Assembly (NCBI GenBank): GCA_018292915.2
Contig: JACVVK020000369.1
Coordinates: forward strand, 459,501-523,500
Reading direction: 5' to 3'
DNA length: 64,000 bases
DNA from: Batillaria attramentaria
Lineage: Eukaryota > Mollusca > Gastropoda > Batillariidae
A model generated the notes under the pieces. That model saw only the letters and a program-made list of their open reading frames with translations, ran no database searches and was not told the origin of the DNA. Below are positions 44,668 through 56,893 of the stretch, piece by piece. How positions within the stretch are numbered: the first letter of the stretch is position 1; each line of letters opens with the position of its first letter. The position numbers and the translations under genes were made by a program.

Positions 44668-47480
44668 GGTGTGGAACGTGCCTGGTCGAAGAACGGAAAA
44701 ATTTTCGTCAAAGACAACAGGGGCAATAAGATACATGAAATAGAATCCCAAGCCGAATTGCAGAGTCTGTCATCCCGCCCACACAGAGACCCAGCAATAA
44801 GTGCTGTGCGCGGAGGACATCGTGGCAACTGGATGGGACGACGGAACTTCAGGCACCGACACGCTTCAGAGGACTTGTTTACCGATAATGAGGGAACTAC
44901 ACAGAGCTTTGTGACAAGGTGCTAAACGGTCTTTTGTACCCAGTGAGGTCAGTGATATGTATTCCCTTCTGTATTCACAAAATGCAAGTCGTTTTTTCCC
45001 TCTTCGTTTTTTATTTCATCATTTTTCCTTAACTATGTCATCGTCACAGCGATAGTCTTGTATGCCCCCCCCCCCCCACCCCCCGACCAACCCTGATTTT
45101 TGCTTTCGTATCGTCATGTTTTTTGTTGATGGTAGCTTCATAAAGTCAGCAGCGGTGTGTATGATTTGTTATTTCGATTGGTTAAAACATTTGAGGGTCA
45201 ATTTGCTGACGAGCTACATAAATGTACAGCTTTTTGTGCTGTGACCCTGGGGTCGATACCACGGCGATTTGTGAATGGGCCTAGCCCACGTGTGTCTGTT
45301 TTTGTTTGCATCACGTGACGAGTGGTTATATCACGTGATAAGCCACAAGGTCAATGTCAGATTGACTGGCCCCTGCATCACCCTAGTGCAGCTACTTCAA
45401 CCTGTACACATCCACTTTCATGGAGTTTTTGTAAAACATGTATGCTTGGAATGGATACCAAATGCATTTGCTACCACTGTGCGGTCCGCGTTCGTCGGCC
45501 AGCTGCCGTATTTTTGGAGTAACTCTATGGAATACCATTGTGAACGGAGATTGCCCCCACGTGGGGCCAGTGTGACCTGAGGCGGCCTTGCCTGTTGACC
45601 CATTTTTGGCAAAGGTATGTCATTTGAGCAGTGTTTCACACAATGATTAGTTTTTTTGTTCTTTTGTTCCTTTTTGTTTGTTTAGCGTCCATTTGTCATC
45701 ATTGTCGTGTAGTTGTCCGTATGGTTTGTTTTCTGGCCAGAGTATGTGCATGTATAGAAAGATTTCTACTGTATGATGATCAGTGTATTGATTCTGAGGT
45801 TATGAATGACCTGTTTTTGGACTCAGTAAAACGCTTTATTCATAGTTATATACGCAGAACAGACCCATAATGGCGGCGAAAGAAAACTTTAAATTTGTTT
45901 CATACAATGTTAATGGTATCCAGAATAGTAAAAAGAGGAGGGATGTTTTTGATTTTCTACGGAAAATGAAATGTAATGTTTATTTACTCCAAGAGACACA
46001 CTTAAAATTTGAATCTGAGGATTTTGTCCGTGCAAGCTGGGGGTATAATCTCTGGCTGTCTGGCAGGGAATCAAATAAAAATGGAGTTGCAATATTGTTC
46101 AATAATAATTTTGAATACAAGGTTCATGATGTAATCAGAGATGTATATGGATGTTTTATTGTTATGGATGTAGAAATATTGCAGAAGCGTCTGACACTTG
46201 TCAATGTATATGGCCCTAGTTCTGGTGACGATCCACACTTTGTCAGTAGTATCAGTAAAATTGTTGATGATGTTGGAAATGACTTAGTTGTAGCTGGTGG
46301 GGACTGGAATTGCATCTTGAACCCCAAAGTTGATGTGCGTAATTATGAGAGTGTTGTTAATCGGCCTAGAACTAGAAAAAGAATGTTTGATTTTATAGCC
46401 GAGCATGACCTTGTTGACGTATGGAGAAGGATGCATCCTTTGCAAAGAAGTTACACTTGGCGAAAATTCAACTCGATTAAGCAAGGAAGACTAGACTACT
46501 TTCTTATTTCACAAGAGTTAATGTCAGATATTGTTGGGTCCTCCATTGCCTCAAGTTATAGATCAGATCATTCACCTGTTATAATGTCACTAACAAAGGA
46601 GCAGTTTAAAAGAGATCGCCCATACTGGAAATTTAACAACTCGTTATTAAAAGACAAACAATACGTACAGGAAATTAAGACCATAATTTCCAGAGTAAAA
46701 AAGCAATATGCAGTTCCAGTATATGACTATGAAAACATAAATGATATTCCTGCTGAGTCCCTTCACCTTCAGATTTCAGATCAGCTCTTTTTTGAAATGT
46801 TGCTATTAGAAATTCGTGGCAAAACTATATCATACTCGTCTTTTAGAAAGAAGAAGGATACTGAGAGGGAGGAGGAGCTAACTAGGGAACTTAGTGAGTT
46901 GGAGCAGAATGTGAATGCGAGTTCAGTGCAACAACTTGAGGAAGTAAAAAATGAGCTTAAGGAACTTAGAAATAAGAGGATGGAGGGAGCTGCAGTGAGG
47001 TCAAGGGTGACTTGGTTGCTAAAGGGAGAAAAGACCAGCAGATATTTTTGTAACTTAGAAAACCGCAACTACGTTAATAAAGCAATGCATTTTGTGGATA
47101 GGGGGAATGGTGAAATTATTTCTACTCAACATGGAATTTTAAGTGAAGTGCAGAGTTTTTACAAAGATCTATATAGTCATCGTGACATTGTTGATGTTGA
47201 TCTTAGTGCATTATTACCAGACGTGCCTGTTGTTTCAGTTGAAGAGAATGAGAGGATGGAGGGCCCGATAACTTATCACGAGGCAGTACATGTATTAAAG
47301 AATATGAAAAACAATAAGAGTCCAGGTCCAGATGGCTTTACCACTGAATTTTATAAATTTTTCTTTATTGATATTGGAATGTTTCTTGTACGTTCTGTGA
47401 ATGAAGGTTTTGTAAAGGAAGAATTGTCTGAAACGCAGAAGCAAGGTGTCATTACTTGTATACCTAAAGAGGGGAAACCT
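44668..47480 (+). pseudogene. LINE-B (L1/Tx1-like), 5' part: ORF1 remnant, ORF2 endonuclease and RT start
   Basis: From 44668 a frame reads AWSKNGKIFVKDNRGNKIHE to a stop at 44925; I infer the C-terminal end of ORF1. About 0.9 kb follows with no clear domain. ORF2 starts at 45870, its ATG overlapping a TAA (TAATG) of an upstream frame. The endonuclease has NVNGIQ, LLQETHL, VVAGGDWNCIL and YRSDHSPVIM (S-D-H intact). RT begins with NNKSPGPDGFTTEFYK. The frame is open for 537 codons to 47480, then LINE-C intervenes; ORF2 resumes at 51259. The 5' truncation is at the LINE-B insertion point. Confidence 0.85.
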
Positions 47481-50400
47481 AATAATAATAATAATAATAA
47501 TGAGGATTTGTCTGGCGCCCAACCTCCTGCTGGAGCTCTGGGCGCCTCACAATAGTAGGCTGGAGATACAGTACACACATATGAAATATGTCACATTACA
47601 TACAGTTACACATGATATACACATCACATACACGTTACATACACACAGCCATGATACATCCTGACACGACAACCTAAAATGATAATGATGACAGCAGTGA
47701 TGATAAAGAGGTTAGTCTGTATAATATTGCTGGAAGAGATAAGACTTTAAAGCGACTTTAAAAGAGTGCGTTGACTCTGCATGGCGAACATGGGCAGGCA
47801 GGCTGTTCCAAATGACTGGACCGTGGTAGAGCAATGCTCGCTGACCTAGTGTTTTCGATTTAACCTGTGGAATGCGTAGGATGCGGGTGTCAGCAGAGGA
47901 TCTGAGGTGTCTGGAGGGTGTGTACAGCTGCAGCAGAGAGGAAAGATATGAAGGACAGGAGGCAGTGATGCAGTTATAGCATATAGTGGCCACTTTATAC
48001 TGAATTCTTGCTCTGACAGGAAGCCAGTGCAGTTCTCTGAGGAGGGGTGTGACATGCTCGGATCTCCTCACTCTAAACACAAGCCTTGCCGCAGAGTTTT
48101 GGACTTTTTGTAGCTTGTCTAGCAGATATTTCGGACATCCAGCATACAAAGAGTTGCAGTAGTCTAGTCTTGACAGAACAAAAGCACAGACAAGAGTGAC
48201 AGTTGCATCAGTGGTAAGGTAATGGCGTACTGAGGCAATGCGCCGCAGTTCTAGGTAGGCGACACGACAAGAGTTAACAACCTGCTGGTTCATGGACAGA
48301 GTGTCATCAAAAATCACTCCAAGATTTTTAGCAGAGGATGAAAATTCAACAGTAGTGTTGTCGATGGTAAGTATTTTGGGGACTGGCCCATGACTGGACG
48401 TTCGAGCAGACTTTATGATCAAAGCTTCCGTCTTGTCATCGTTTAGCTGTAACTTGTTTGCAGACATCCAACTCTTAACATCTGAAATGCACCTCCGAAG
48501 GCACTGGATGGCATCCGGAAGAAGTTCAAAAGTAGTGTGTTTATACAACTGAGAATCGTCAGCAAAAGCATGGTGAGATACAGAATGTTTATCAATCAGA
48601 GTGGACAATGGTTGGGTGTACATTACAAACAAAACTGGTCCTAACACGGAGCCCTGAGGGACGCCGAAGCGCAGGGGACTGGAGGTAGAGTGTTGACTGT
48701 TCACTAAGACAGTCTGAGAACGCTGGCGTAAATATGATTCAAACCAGGAAAGGGCTGTGCCGGTGATGCCAAAGACTTTCTCAAGTCTATGTATCAAAAT
48801 ATCATGATCTATTGTGTCGAAAGCCGCCGATAGATCGAGCAGGGCTAGAACTGAGATTTTTCCGTCATCCAGAGCCATCAGAAGGTCATTGACAATCTTA
48901 AGGAGTGCTGTCTCACAGCTGTGACCAGGTCTGTACGCAGACTGACAAACACTAAGTAGGTTGTTTGAACACACATGTTCAGCAAGCTGAGACAGTACAA
49001 TTTTCTCAACAATCTTAGACAGAAATGGGAGGTTTGAAACCGGCCTGTAGTTTTTCAAGTTGTTCGGGTCTAGAGAGGGCTTTTTCAGAAGGGGTTTGAC
49101 AATAGCTGTCTTGTACACTGATGGAAAAGAACCGGATCTGAGTGAGTCATTAATGACTTTAGTAATGGAGGGTAAGACCGTGTCTAAACAATCAAAAAGC
49201 AAGGAGGTGGGAATGGGATCAAGCTCACATGTCTTGGGGGCTGACTTCACAATGAACTTCAATACATCCTCCTCCGACACAGGTCGGAAAACATCAAAAA
49301 CCTGACCTTGGAATTGAACATCACTATCGTGCGGTGAACCTGTAAGCTGAGTACAAGTGTCCAACCTGTCACGGATAGTCTGTACCTTTCTCAAGAAAAA
49401 TTCGGAAAAACAATCAGGAAGATCAACAGGTGGAATGGTACTAGGTAATGGAGATATTGTCTTCTTAGATATAAGCTGACTGGTAAGGGCAAATAACTGC
49501 TTGCTGTTTGAGCATTCCTGTACTTTGCAGCTGAAGAATGTCGTTTTTGCTCTCAGGACAAGCTTGTTAACTGCATTCTTGAGATTCCTGAATATCTGTC
49601 TATGAACAGTAAGACCTGTCTTTAACCACCGTCGTTCGGCTTGACGACGTTCCTTTCTGGCCGTGCGCAGTTCATCACCAACGCAGGAGAACCATGGAGA
49701 TGTCTTGGTCTTAGTGGAAGCTTTGCGACTAGCGCATGGAGCATGTTTATCAAGGACAGATGCAAGACAAGAGTTCACCTGTTCTGCTGAAGGATCAGAC
49801 GTGGTGGAGAGATGTGAAAGCACATCAGACCTGAAGGCTGGCTTGTCAATGGCACGAAGGTTTCGACGCTCGATGAAGACAGGTTTGCTGAGTGGGATGG
49901 ACACATCAAGATGGTTGATGACGCAGTAGTGGTCGGACTCTATGGCATGGGACACTTGGGTTGACAGCAGGAGGCCATCTTCTTCACGGTGCAGCACCCA
50001 GTCCAGTGTATGGCCACGGTTATGTGTAGGCTCTTTCACAGCTTGGGACAGGCTGAACATGTTTAGTATGTCAAGCAGTCTGGCTGTGTTAGGGTTGGTA
50101 GGGAGGTCGTGGTGAAAGTTAAAATCCCCAAGTATGATGAGGTTACCCTTGAGTGTGTTGCAGTAGTCCAGTAGGTCTGGGAACTGATCGAAGAACAGGC
50201 TGTCAGTAAGCTTATTTTTCTTACTTGGTGGTGGGCGGTAGACAGTGAAGAGATGGATGAGCTTGGACGGCAGTGACAGTGTGGTGTGCACCAGCTCAAA
50301 GCTGGAGTGAGCAAACTGGAAAGAGGATGTGCTGGCACTGAAGGGCAGCAGTGAGTCTGGCAATGATGGCAATACCTCCGCCCCTCGAGGGACGTGGGAA

Positions 50401-51200
50401 GGACTTCACAGTGAAGCCCGGTGGAGCTAAGTCAACACACTTTGCTTCGTCACCACTAGCTTTCAACCAGGTTTCGGTGATAAACAGGATATCGATGCCG
50501 TTGTCAAGGACGAAGGAAGCAATTTCACACCGCTTCTCAGGGGTGGAAACCGACCGGGCGTTGAAGACAGCGACACACAGCTCATTGTAGGACTTGCCTG
50601 CATCCTCCGAGGACACACGGACTTGTACCAAGTTCGCTAGGTTGACAGTAGGCGAGGGCACGCAGGTCTTTGCTAGTCGTGGAAACGGAGGAACAACTGG
50701 GATTTTCCTGCCTTGCTTGCGTCTACCGGCTCGGTACGGACGCACTCTCTTCCTGCAAGTTGTCAAACAGGACTTGGAATGGCTGTGGATGCCAAGTTCG
50801 TTCAGTTTTTCACACAGTGGGTAGGAGAGAAAACAGGCTTGACCGGATGTTGACAACAGGAAATTTCTGTCGTAGCGCATGCGCGCGGGAGGCGGAGGCG
50901 AGGAAGCCAGGTACACATTCGTGTCCAAAACGTGTAGTGCACGGGACGGCGACACGTTGGGCTGAGTCGGCTTCGCTGGTATCCACAGAATCGGACCAAA
51001 GCCTTTTAGAAAGTCGCCTGGTCCCCTCCAATCCGTCAAGTAAAGGTGGAAAAAGATATACCAAAATGACGGCCACAACATTGTCTTTCCGATGGTGCTA
51101 GTGTCACGATGATCAGGCTAATGGGTCATGATGAAAACAATGAAAATGATCGGAGCTGACACCTCAAGCCTGTTAGGCGATGGTGAACAGTACTCAGTAC
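47481..51200 (-). pseudogene. LINE-C (L2-like), nearly full ORF with one frameshift
   Basis: Minus-strand ORF from about 51080 to 47715. The endonuclease begins VAVFNARSVSTPEKRCEIAS with FITETWL, shifts frame near 50350-50372, then continues with LIILGDFNFHHD and IESDHYCVI. RT has LALLDLSAAFDTIDHDILIH, FGVPQGSVLGPVLFVMYTQP and HHAFADDSQLY (F-A-D-D intact). The C terminus has LLRELHWLPVRARIQYKVA, typical of the L2/CR1 side of LINEs. The 3' end is a (TAA)n-type tail on the + strand at 47481-47501. About 1,100 codons; only the single frameshift was found, so it is young. Confidence 0.9.
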
Positions 51201-51258
51201 TCAGTTTACCCCGACAATGGTCCGCTGGTTCAGGACATTATACAAAAATGCAAAATCT
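51201..51258 (+). repeat. 58-bp templated duplication at the LINE-C 5' junction
   Basis: Matches 51526-51583 of LINE-B (TCAGTTTACCCCGACAATGG ... CAAAATCT), which lies 325 bp downstream. LINE-B resumes exactly at 51259 with AAGCAG, so these bases are extra. Confidence 0.9.
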
Positions 51259-53699
51259 AAGCAGTTTATAAAGAATTGGAGACCTGTTTCCTTGTTGAAT
51301 GTATCGTACAAAATCACCTCTGCATGTATTGCCAAAAGATTGCAGTCTGTACTACCTAATATTATCAATGAGTGTCAGAAGGGTTTCTTAAAAGGCCGAT
51401 ATATTGTATGATGTTATGATGTATACAGAAAAGGAGCAGATTCCAGGATTGATTATTACAGTAGACTTTCAGAAAGCGTTCGACAGTGTTTCATGGCGTT
51501 TTATTGAAAAATGTTTGCATTTCTTTCAGTTTACCCCGACAATGGTCCGCTGGTTCAGGACATTATACAAAAATGCAAAATCTTGTGTATATCTCAATGG
51601 ACAATATTCTAGCTGGTTTGCCCTACACAGAGGCTGTAGACAGGGGGACCCCATCTCGGCATATTTATACCTTATAGCAGCCGAAATATTATCACTGATG
51701 CTAAGAAAGAACAATGATATCAAGGGTATTAAAGTACGTAATAATGAGGTCCTACTGAATCTGTTCGCAGATGACACAACTATATTTTTAGATGGTAAAG
51801 AAAAATCATTTTGTGCAACAATACACACCCTCGACAAATTTGCTGAAATGTCAGGCCTAGTAATTAACAATGAGAAAACGAACATTATATGGATAGGAAA
51901 TAGGCGTAAATGTGGGGTCCGATTTTTGAGGGATCGCAACTTTCAGTGGGATCCGGGTATTTTCAAAGCTCTAGGCATAGTATTTTCCGTTAATATGGAC
52001 CAGATCAGTAAGTTAAACTTTGAAGGAAAACTGCAGGAAGTAAAAAAGATTCTTGGAAGATGGAAGAAAAGACACCTTACACCCTTTGGCAAAATAACTG
52101 TTATCAAAACCCTTGTCTTGTCAAAATTAACATATTTATTTATCAATATACCTGACCCATCTGATGCGTTTTTAAAACAATTGGAAACTGAAATTTTTCA
52201 ATTCCTCTGGGACGGAAAGCGTAGTAAAATTAAGAAATCTGTAGTTTGTAAGTCTTATGATGAAGGTGGTCTTCAGATGTGTGATATTAACTCTTACTTA
52301 GCTTCAATGAAGATAAGTTGGCTACGAAGACTTAACAAAGACTCATATTTGGGCAGGTTATTGTACAGTCTTTATCCCCCCTTGTCTCGTATTAGACAGT
52401 TGGGTGGAGAATATGCTAATGTTTTGATGCAGAGAATCCATAATCCATTTTGGAGGGACGTCTTTAGACACTATAAAAAACTTACCTGGAAAAAAGTTCC
52501 TAAGACAGAGGTTGAATTTTCATGTGAATGTGTTCATTATAATGTAAATATTGTACGAGACAAGACAGTTGTGTTTGTAAGAGAATGGTTCGATGCTGGT
52601 ATTGTCCAAATTCATGACTTGTTGAATGAAACTGGTAGCTTTCTGTCTTATGAGGATTTTAAGGGATGCTACCCATCGCTGACTGGAACTAATTTTCTCA
52701 TGTATGCAGGTATTGTCCAAGCAATAAGGCGTTACCAGTCCAAACTTTGTTTTGAATTGACAGACTTAAACAGGGCAAGTAGCAGTGCAACATGGATGTG
52801 TATTGATAAAGGTAATAAGGTGGTACAAAAGATATTGAAGGAATCACATGCCATTCCAACAGCAGTTCATAAATGGAATACAAAGTATCCTGGACTAGAA
52901 TGGAAGAGTATATTTTCAAAATGTTACTCGTGTACCAAAGACACACAGTTACGCTGGTTCCAGACAAGATTGTTACATCGTATATTGCCAACTGAACGCT
53001 ACCTTCATATGTGTAAAATATCAGACTCTTCATTGTGTAATTTTTGCAGACAGGACGACCAAACAATAGAACACCTATTTTGGCATTGTACAGAGGTAAC
53101 AAGATTCTGGGATTTTTTTTATCATGGATACACGATCTGTGTCCACATGCATCTAGGCTTTGCCTGAAAGAAGATTTGGTACTTTTTGGTGTTTCACAAG
53201 ATATAGTTACAGATCCTGTTATGGACTTGGTCATACTCCTAGCTAAATTCTTTATCTATAAATGCAAATTACAAAACACGATACCACGTCTTAACATTTT
53301 TACTTATATACTAAAATCAAGATATAGTGTAGAGAAAAAAGCAGCTGTATACATGTCAAGACTGTCTGATTTCAGTAGTAAGTGGTTATCCTATCAAGCT
53401 CTCATTACATAATCATATCAGTACAATCTAAAACTGTGTCACAATATTTCTAGTGTAACGGATAGTAATTCTGTATGTTTCTAGCATGCTTATCCTTTGG
53501 CCTCAATATGTGTGTATATATGTTTGTGTGTATACTGTATACTTATATATGTACATTTATAGAACTATGTGTGTACCAAATACTAGCTTATCCCTTTATC
53601 TTGATACATTTCTTATGGTTCTGTTTTACTTTAAATGTCGGTGTATATGTGAATTTATGTACGTTATCAAAAAACCAAAAATATGAGTAATAAAAAAAA
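51259..53699 (+). pseudogene. LINE-B, 3' part: RT, C-terminal zinc finger, 3' UTR and poly-A
   Basis: It continues from 47480 in frame: KQFIKNWRPVSLLNVSYKI, then a frameshift/deletion near 51404 after KGRYI. The next frame has GLIITVDFQKAFDSVSWRFI, CRQGDPISAYLYLIAAEI and LFADDTTIFLDG (F-A-D-D). The C-terminal region has CNFCRQDDQTIEHLFWHC, the C-x2-C...H...C finger of L1-like ORF2. The T8 run at 53113-53120 shifts frame and the end lies at 53412. A 3' UTR of about 280 bp ends in poly-A at 53692-53699, as in L1-type LINEs. Confidence 0.85.
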
Positions 53700-53713
53700 A
53701 AGTACATAAACAC
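53700..53713. repeat. Target-site duplication of LINE-B, right copy
   Basis: AAGTACATAAACAC; the first A is shared with the poly-A tail. Identical to 44654-44667. Confidence 0.9.
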
Positions 53714-54690
53714 CGACTACTCGGTGTCATTATAGATGACCAGTTAAAGTGGCAACCTCATGTTCAGTCAGTCTGCAAAAAAGTCTCACGCAATATCTTT
53801 TTAATGTCACGGTTGAAGCATTTTGTACACTGTCAAGCACTAAAGCTGTTTTACTACGCCCATGTCCAGTCCCATCTCAATTATGTATCTGTTGTTTGGG
53901 ATGGATGTAGTGAAGTTCACATGAAGAAACTGAACTCTCTTCACAGGCGGGCAGCCAAGATTCTCGCTCAGAACAGTCAGATGAGCACTGACGACAAACT
54001 TAAAATGCTCGACCTTCTTCCACTGCAAAAGCAATTTTTCTTCAAAAATAGTGTAGCCATGTTTAGACTTCTTAAAACAGAAACCCCCCATTACTTGTTT
54101 TCTCTATTTCGTTATGCACCATCCCGAAACCCACATTCTCAACACAATTTAACCATCCCCCTGCCAAAAATGGACCTTTACAAAACCAGTTTCACGTTTT
54201 CTGCAGTGTCTGTGTGGAATTCACTCCCGCTCGCTCTGAAGCAACTGTCGTCCATAGTTACTTTTAAGAAGCAACTCAGAAGCTTCCTGTTGCACACATC
54301 TTAGAGTTCTATGATCCAAATTGCTGATTCTTGTTCGACCTCTTACTGCAATGACTGTGTGTTGGAAATTCAATTTATGCGCTGTTTTATTTATAATTCT
54401 AGTTCAGTTCTATGCCGTATTATCTCTTTTGCTTTTAGTATGTTTCTATGCTATGCATTATCCCATAATGTCTGTGTTCCGTGTTAGTTGCCTGTCTATG
54501 TAAGGTATGTTAGCTATTCTGGTGTTGTTATAGCTTTTGCATTGTGTGTCTTTTGGTCTTTTGTTTAACTGTGTTTTTCTTTCTATTTTAGTAGATTTTT
54601 TTTTTGGTAGCAAGGACAAGTTGTAAGACAAGCACATGTGCTTAATACTTTCATCCTTGTAAAATAAAGAGAATTCATTCATTCATTCTC
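53714..54690 (+). pseudogene. LINE-A, 3' part: RT C terminus, 3' UTR and TTCA tail
   Basis: The frame LLGVIIDDQLKWQPHVQSV, LSHLNYVSVVWDG-like and KKLNSLHRRAAKIL continues the ORF cut at 44667 and ends at 54302-54304 (QLRSFLLHTS). The roughly 390-bp 3' UTR has GGTAGCAAGGACAAGTTGTA, AATAAA at 54663 and an ATTC tail (to 54690). The 3' end matches the solo 3' scrap at 11575-11702. Confidence 0.85.
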
Positions 54691-54756
54691 TCTCTCTCTC
54701 CCCTGATGTTTTTTTTTTTTGTTTCTCTCTCTCTCTCACTCTCTCTCTCTCTCCCG
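54691..54756. repeat. (TC)n tracts
   Basis: CT/TC repeats with a poly-T interruption, directly after the LINE-A tail. Confidence 0.85.
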
Positions 54757-54939
54757 ATGATCGTACTGTTGTACGGATTACAAAAATAAGAAAGAAATAT
54801 TTTACACTGGAGTGCTTGACCCCAAAATGTCTCTATTTTGGACTGATTAAAAAGTCTCAGGACAACCTTCAGAGAGCAAATTTTTTTCAGTCGTGGGTTT
54901 GTGTTATGTTCATTCAAAACCACCAAAACCCACATAGGC

Positions 54940-55110
54940 CAGGGGAGCCGGGGTGGTCGAATGGTAGAGGGTTGGACTTCTAATGCTCGGGTCGTGAGTT
55001 CGATCCCGGCTGGGGCCAAATATTTGTGCTGGCTTTTTCATCGTTGCCCCGTCTTTGATATCACCCTATGTGGTGGAAAAGGACGTTAAACCCCCAAACA
55101 CCCACCCCAA
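54940..55110 (+). mobile_element. tRNA-derived SINE, complete, with 10-bp target duplication
   Basis: The head has TGGTCGAATGGTAGAG (A-box region) and GAGTTCGATCCC (B box), followed by GGCTGGGGCCAAATATTTGT and the tail TTAAACCCCCAAACACCCAC. CCACATAGGC at 54930-54939 and 55111-55120 flanks it exactly. This is the reference copy for the fragments at 6243, 6545, 11010 and 32516. Confidence 0.9.
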
Positions 55111-55120
55111 CCACATAGGC

Positions 55121-56707
55121 ATTAGTAGCACTTAATTTTGTTGCTTTAATTTAATTATCTTTAAGTGGACCTGAACAATTTTGTTACTCCTGTTACCGTT
55201 CCCTAAAGAGTATGAAAGTTGAGCGCCGAGAACGATTGCTTAACATGTATCGATCGTGACAGCCGATTTGTTTGTAATGAAAATGGCTTTGACTTAGTGG
55301 TAAGGCGGGTGTACTGTAAAAGAACAGTAGCGTGAAGTTGTAAACAGAGCCGACTGCTTACACCCCACTGGTGGTCTGTCCGTCAGCTGGGGTTACTTGG
55401 TGTACTGGCCAGCTCTCAGACCAAATGAGCAGGACAGCTGTATGTTTATATTTTTTGCTTGGTTGTGTGTTTTCTTTTCTCTCTAATTTTTATAGGAAAC
55501 TGTTGAATTAAAATTGATAATGATTTAGCTTTTATCCCTAAGATTTCAGGTGTTATATAAGTATGGAAACAACATAATGAAACAACCAACGTCTTTTTCG
55601 AGGAACAATCCAGCGTATCACAGATGGTGGAGGCTAAATCGCCCACTCTTTCATCTGTCCTGTTAACTCCAGTCACATACACCGCTCTATGTTTCGCCTC
55701 GGTGCTTAGCTTGTGACGCCTTGTTCCTCATGCCTCTGTTGTTGCTGCGCTTTTAAGATGTCTGACTGGTGCTGGTCAGTCGGTCGCTTTGCTGCTCGAT
55801 TTCATCGTCAATCAGGCGGGCTTGTACTGAGTGATACATGGCGTAATGCTGGAGGACAAAGATGGCTAGAAATTCAAAGACGCCGCTTGAATTCGGCTCT
55901 GCTGTCCATACTGGGTGACAGCATTCGATCTCTGATCGATCAGCCAATCCTGATAGTCTTTCTCGGCGTTGCTGTTTCTCTTGGCGTCACACTTAACGAG
56001 TTTGTTTGGGGAATTCTGACCAACAGCATCTCTTGTCAAAGAAGGCGTGCCTTCTAGACCTGATGTGGCTGTACTCAAGCTAGTGAACGTGTCGTGCCGT
56101 TAGGCAGGTTACGATGATCTGCAGCTCATCGCCGTCCTTTCTCTGACGGAGGGCGCTCTGTCTGGAACTGTCAACCTGGTCACGGTGACATTTTCCCACA
56201 TGCGGCAGACATGTGTGCATGTACGCTAAGGACATAGTCACGCGTATTGCCGTGTGCCGCTAAGATCGCACACTGCAGATCTTACGTCCTGTCGCATGTC
56301 CGTGCGCCTGTCCTGTCTGGTGAAGAATCTGCTGTCGCAATCCGGTGGCGTCGTTTCCGGTAGTCCGGTTCCTTAGCGAAAAATCGTTACACGGCGGACA
56401 AAAGCACCAGTTTTTTTTTTCTGTGCGATTCTTTAGCCAATTTTGATTAAATTTATCCGTGGCCCCCGCAGATTTAAGCGCAGGGTCGAGGTCATATGAC
56501 ATTTTCTCAATTTGCAAACGCGGCACTGACATTGCGCGCCACATACGCCTTACTGCACAGAAAATAGCTGAAGAAGTTTAAGTAGTTTCAAAGCAAGACT
56601 GGTGCTTTTGCAACAGAGAAACACAAAACCTTTATGGAAGCCAAGAAACAAGCGGGAAAAAAGTCTGAATATGGGTCTGCGTCACTGACGTTGCATTTTG
56701 TCAAATC
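55121..56707. other. No recognised gene
   Basis: ATGGAAACAACATAATG at 55563 resembles the end of the TA-flanked element at 38477. Frames of up to 114 codons (55713-56057) show no domain I know. Confidence 0.3.
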
Positions 56708-56893
56708 CGCCGTGATGTGCTGAACCCTCTACAGGGTTGAAACGTAACATTTATTGTGAGCATTTTTAATTCCAGATTAGATTCTGACGATGATGCAATA
56801 TGAAACTTTCATTTCTAGTACATTTTTTTCGGGAAAACTAACTTTCTGTTTTAGAGATTATATTGGAAGTCACGACGTCACTTGATCCTTGGC

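Noticed and set aside
44185..44925. Single 246-codon protein
   Set aside because: It is a chance fusion of LINE-A reverse transcriptase (to 44667) with LINE-B ORF1 sequence across the insertion junction.
55713..56057. 114-codon frame with a hydrophobic segment
   Set aside because: No homologous domain I know, several antisense frames of similar length, and no splice or repeat support.
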